Below, piece by piece: positions 62,908 to 64,000 of a stretch of DNA of 64,000 nucleotides; within the stretch, counting starts at the first letter, position 1, and the number at the start of each line of letters is the position of its first letter. The DNA is from Winogradskyella sp. (lineage in GTDB: Bacteria > Bacteroidota > Bacteroidia > Flavobacteriales > Flavobacteriaceae). The stretch covers positions 1-64,000 of the forward strand of contig NZ_JANQIM010000001.1 in assembly GCF_028282165.1 (NCBI RefSeq), read 5' to 3'. The notes below the pieces were generated by a model, which was not told the DNA's origin, ran no database searches, and worked only from the letters and a program-made list of their open reading frames with translations. A program made the position numbers and the translations under genes.

Positions 62908-63663
62908 ATGATGAATTACCTCAAAATTTTCTTTTTGCTAATCCCATTTTTTAGCTTTTCGCAAGTTATCAATGTTGAGTCTATGCGCAGACCCAGTGAC
63001 TCTACTAAATGGACAGGATCGGTTAGTTTGGATGTATCACTAATTAGAAACACTAATGACATTTTCAGGATTGCCAATAAAGCCCACATACAGTATGACA
63101 ATGATATTAACTTTTGGCTGTTTGTCAACGATCTTAACCTACAGAAGATTGAAGATAATTCTTTGGTAAATCGAGGTACACAACACCTCAGATATAATAG
63201 AAAAATTTCTGAAAAAACAAAATGGGAAGTGTTTGCACAAGGGCAGTATGATGCCATCTCAGAAATTGGTTTTAGAGGCCTAGTAGGTACTGGACCTCGT
63301 TTTAAGTTATCTAAAAATGACAATTACAGATTCTATTTAGGCACTTTGATGATGTACGAATATGAAAAGGCATCAAATGCTATTCCCGATCGTATACAGG
63401 AGGACATAAGAGGTAGTGCTTATTTGTCATTCAGTCTTTATCCCACAGAAACCATTACCATTATCAGTACAAGTTATTACCAGCCGAGAATAGACGCATT
63501 TAGGGACTATCGTTTTTCGAGTAACACCTCATTGCTATTTAGAATTTTTGAAGACTTGGCCTTTAAAGTCAACTTTAATTTTTTTCATGATGCTTTTCCT
63601 GTGACATCTGCTGTACCTGAGACTCAATTTGAATTGACTAATGGCTTATTGTATACATTTTAG
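62908..63663 (+). CDS. DUF481 family outer-membrane protein
   Basis: The 251-residue protein has a signal peptide (about 1-19, ending FFSFSQ). The mature chain alternates residues as in a beta-barrel: KWTGSVSLDVSLIRNTND, QHLRYNRKISEKTKWEVFAQ, RGLVGTGPRFKLSKN, and a terminal FELTNGLLYTF ending in phenylalanine. It fits DUF481. The protein is of unknown function. The stop is five bases from the convergent partial gene. Confidence 0.85.
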   Translation: MMNYLKIFFLLIPFFSFSQVINVESMRRPSDSTKWTGSVSLDVSLIRNTNDIFRIANKAHIQYDNDINFWLFVNDLNLQKIEDNSLVNRGTQHLRYNRKISEKTKWEVFAQGQYDAISEIGFRGLVGTGPRFKLSKNDNYRFYLGTLMMYEYEKASNAIPDRIQEDIRGSAYLSFSLYPTETITIISTSYYQPRIDAFRDYRFSSNTSLLFRIFEDLAFKVNFNFFHDAFPVTSAVPETQFELTNGLLYTF

Positions 63664-63667
63664 TCAT

Positions 63668-64000
63668 TCAGTTTTTGATGATTCTTTCTACCGTACTTCC
63701 AACACTCGAATTAATTTCTAAGAAATATACACCATTTACATAATTTGAAACATCTACCTCTACATCCGTTGAATCGAATACATTGGTTTCTATAAGTCGA
63801 CCCTGAATATCATAAACTTTAATCCTCTCAATTGGCAGTGAAGCATCAATAGTGATGAAATCATTAGCAGGATTCGGATATATTTTAATTGAACTATCAA
63901 AACTGAGGTCATTAGTAGATAGCACCTGAAAATTGGTCTGGGCTATATTGGTGATTATGGGAAAATTATAATCAAAATAGATTTCGGCTTGTTGCGCAAC
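63668..64000 (-). CDS. C-terminal end of a T9SS-secreted protein, start beyond window
   Basis: The frame is open from the right edge to the stop at 63668. The first visible residues VAQQAEIYFDYNFPIITN match the DUF7619-like domain found just before T9SS sorting domains. The remaining segment, from YPNPANDFITIDASLPIE to GSTVERIIKN, is a T9SS type A sorting domain with the motifs VYDIQGRLIE and NGVYFLEI. A GTG near 63925 is not a start; the gene continues past 64000. The N-terminal function cannot be seen. Confidence 0.9.
   Translation of the reverse strand, partial: VAQQAEIYFDYNFPIITNIAQTNFQVLSTNDLSFDSSIKIYPNPANDFITIDASLPIERIKVYDIQGRLIETNVFDSTDVEVDVSNYVNGVYFLEINSSVGSTVERIIKN

Overview
The window comes from a low-G+C (about one third G+C) member of the Bacteroidota, most likely a marine Flavobacteriaceae. 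The evidence is: Bacteroidota-type promoters (TAnnTTTG, several with TTG about 19 bases upstream) in front of many genes; secreted proteins with type IX secretion (T9SS) C-terminal sorting domains; a fused SecDF; an ECF sigma/FecR/TonB-receptor cassette; DUF6588, DUF6090, DUF2911 and SRPBCC genes typical of this family; and almost no Shine-Dalgarno sequences. I see no rRNA, tRNA, CRISPR array, transposase or prophage. The genus cannot be named from the sequence alone.

Layout. 1-10146: two paralogous secreted multidomain adhesin-like genes (the first cut by the left edge) enclose folE, cysS, yidD, lgt and a DUF192 lipoprotein gene. 10299-16063: secDF, a short secreted unknown, a lipoprotein carrying a SecD periplasmic domain, and mdh. 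16209-25218: DUF6588, gyrB, DUF6090, a PagL-like lipid A deacylase, asnB, DUF2911, queE and a lipidated RidA. 25367-32362: HerA-like ATPase, lipoprotein, cupin, alpha/beta hydrolase, rluF, VOC protein, folD and ffh. 32629-38485: a divergent surface-signalling locus made of an acidic repeat lipoprotein against ECF sigma, FecR and TonB-dependent receptor. 38530-49593: YfiT/DinB, a carboxypeptidase-regulatory-like protein, argS, a GH53 galactanase, an orphan TPR histidine kinase, CpcT-like, ctlX and an M14 carboxypeptidase. 49655-51577: a third T9SS protein with G+C-rich repeats. 51704-59062: Nudix, pyrE, SRPBCC, birA, rsfS, ftsH, LUD, cdsA, psd and acyl-CoA-binding protein. 59063-64000: beta-barrel protein, amidinotransferase, gltA, DUF481 and the end of another T9SS protein.

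How the genes work together. The strongest new observation is a shared sequence AGGGTAGG-N16-YTGTTRTATA, unlike the housekeeping promoter. It lies upstream of fecR and, divergently, of the acidic lipoprotein. The same motif with identical spacing lies about 30 kb away, upstream of the small secreted gene that precedes the large adhesin. A degenerate version with the same spacing precedes the paralogous adhesin. I propose that the ECF sigma factor encoded at 34706-35221 recognises it, which would make receptor, lipoprotein and adhesins one regulon. The second notable observation is a lipoprotein that is collinear with the SecD periplasmic region but lacks the membrane channel, encoded just upstream of the full secDF. 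The third is a local rearrangement at the end of yidD: a 29-bp direct repeat, a 17-bp perfect inverted repeat and a palindrome.
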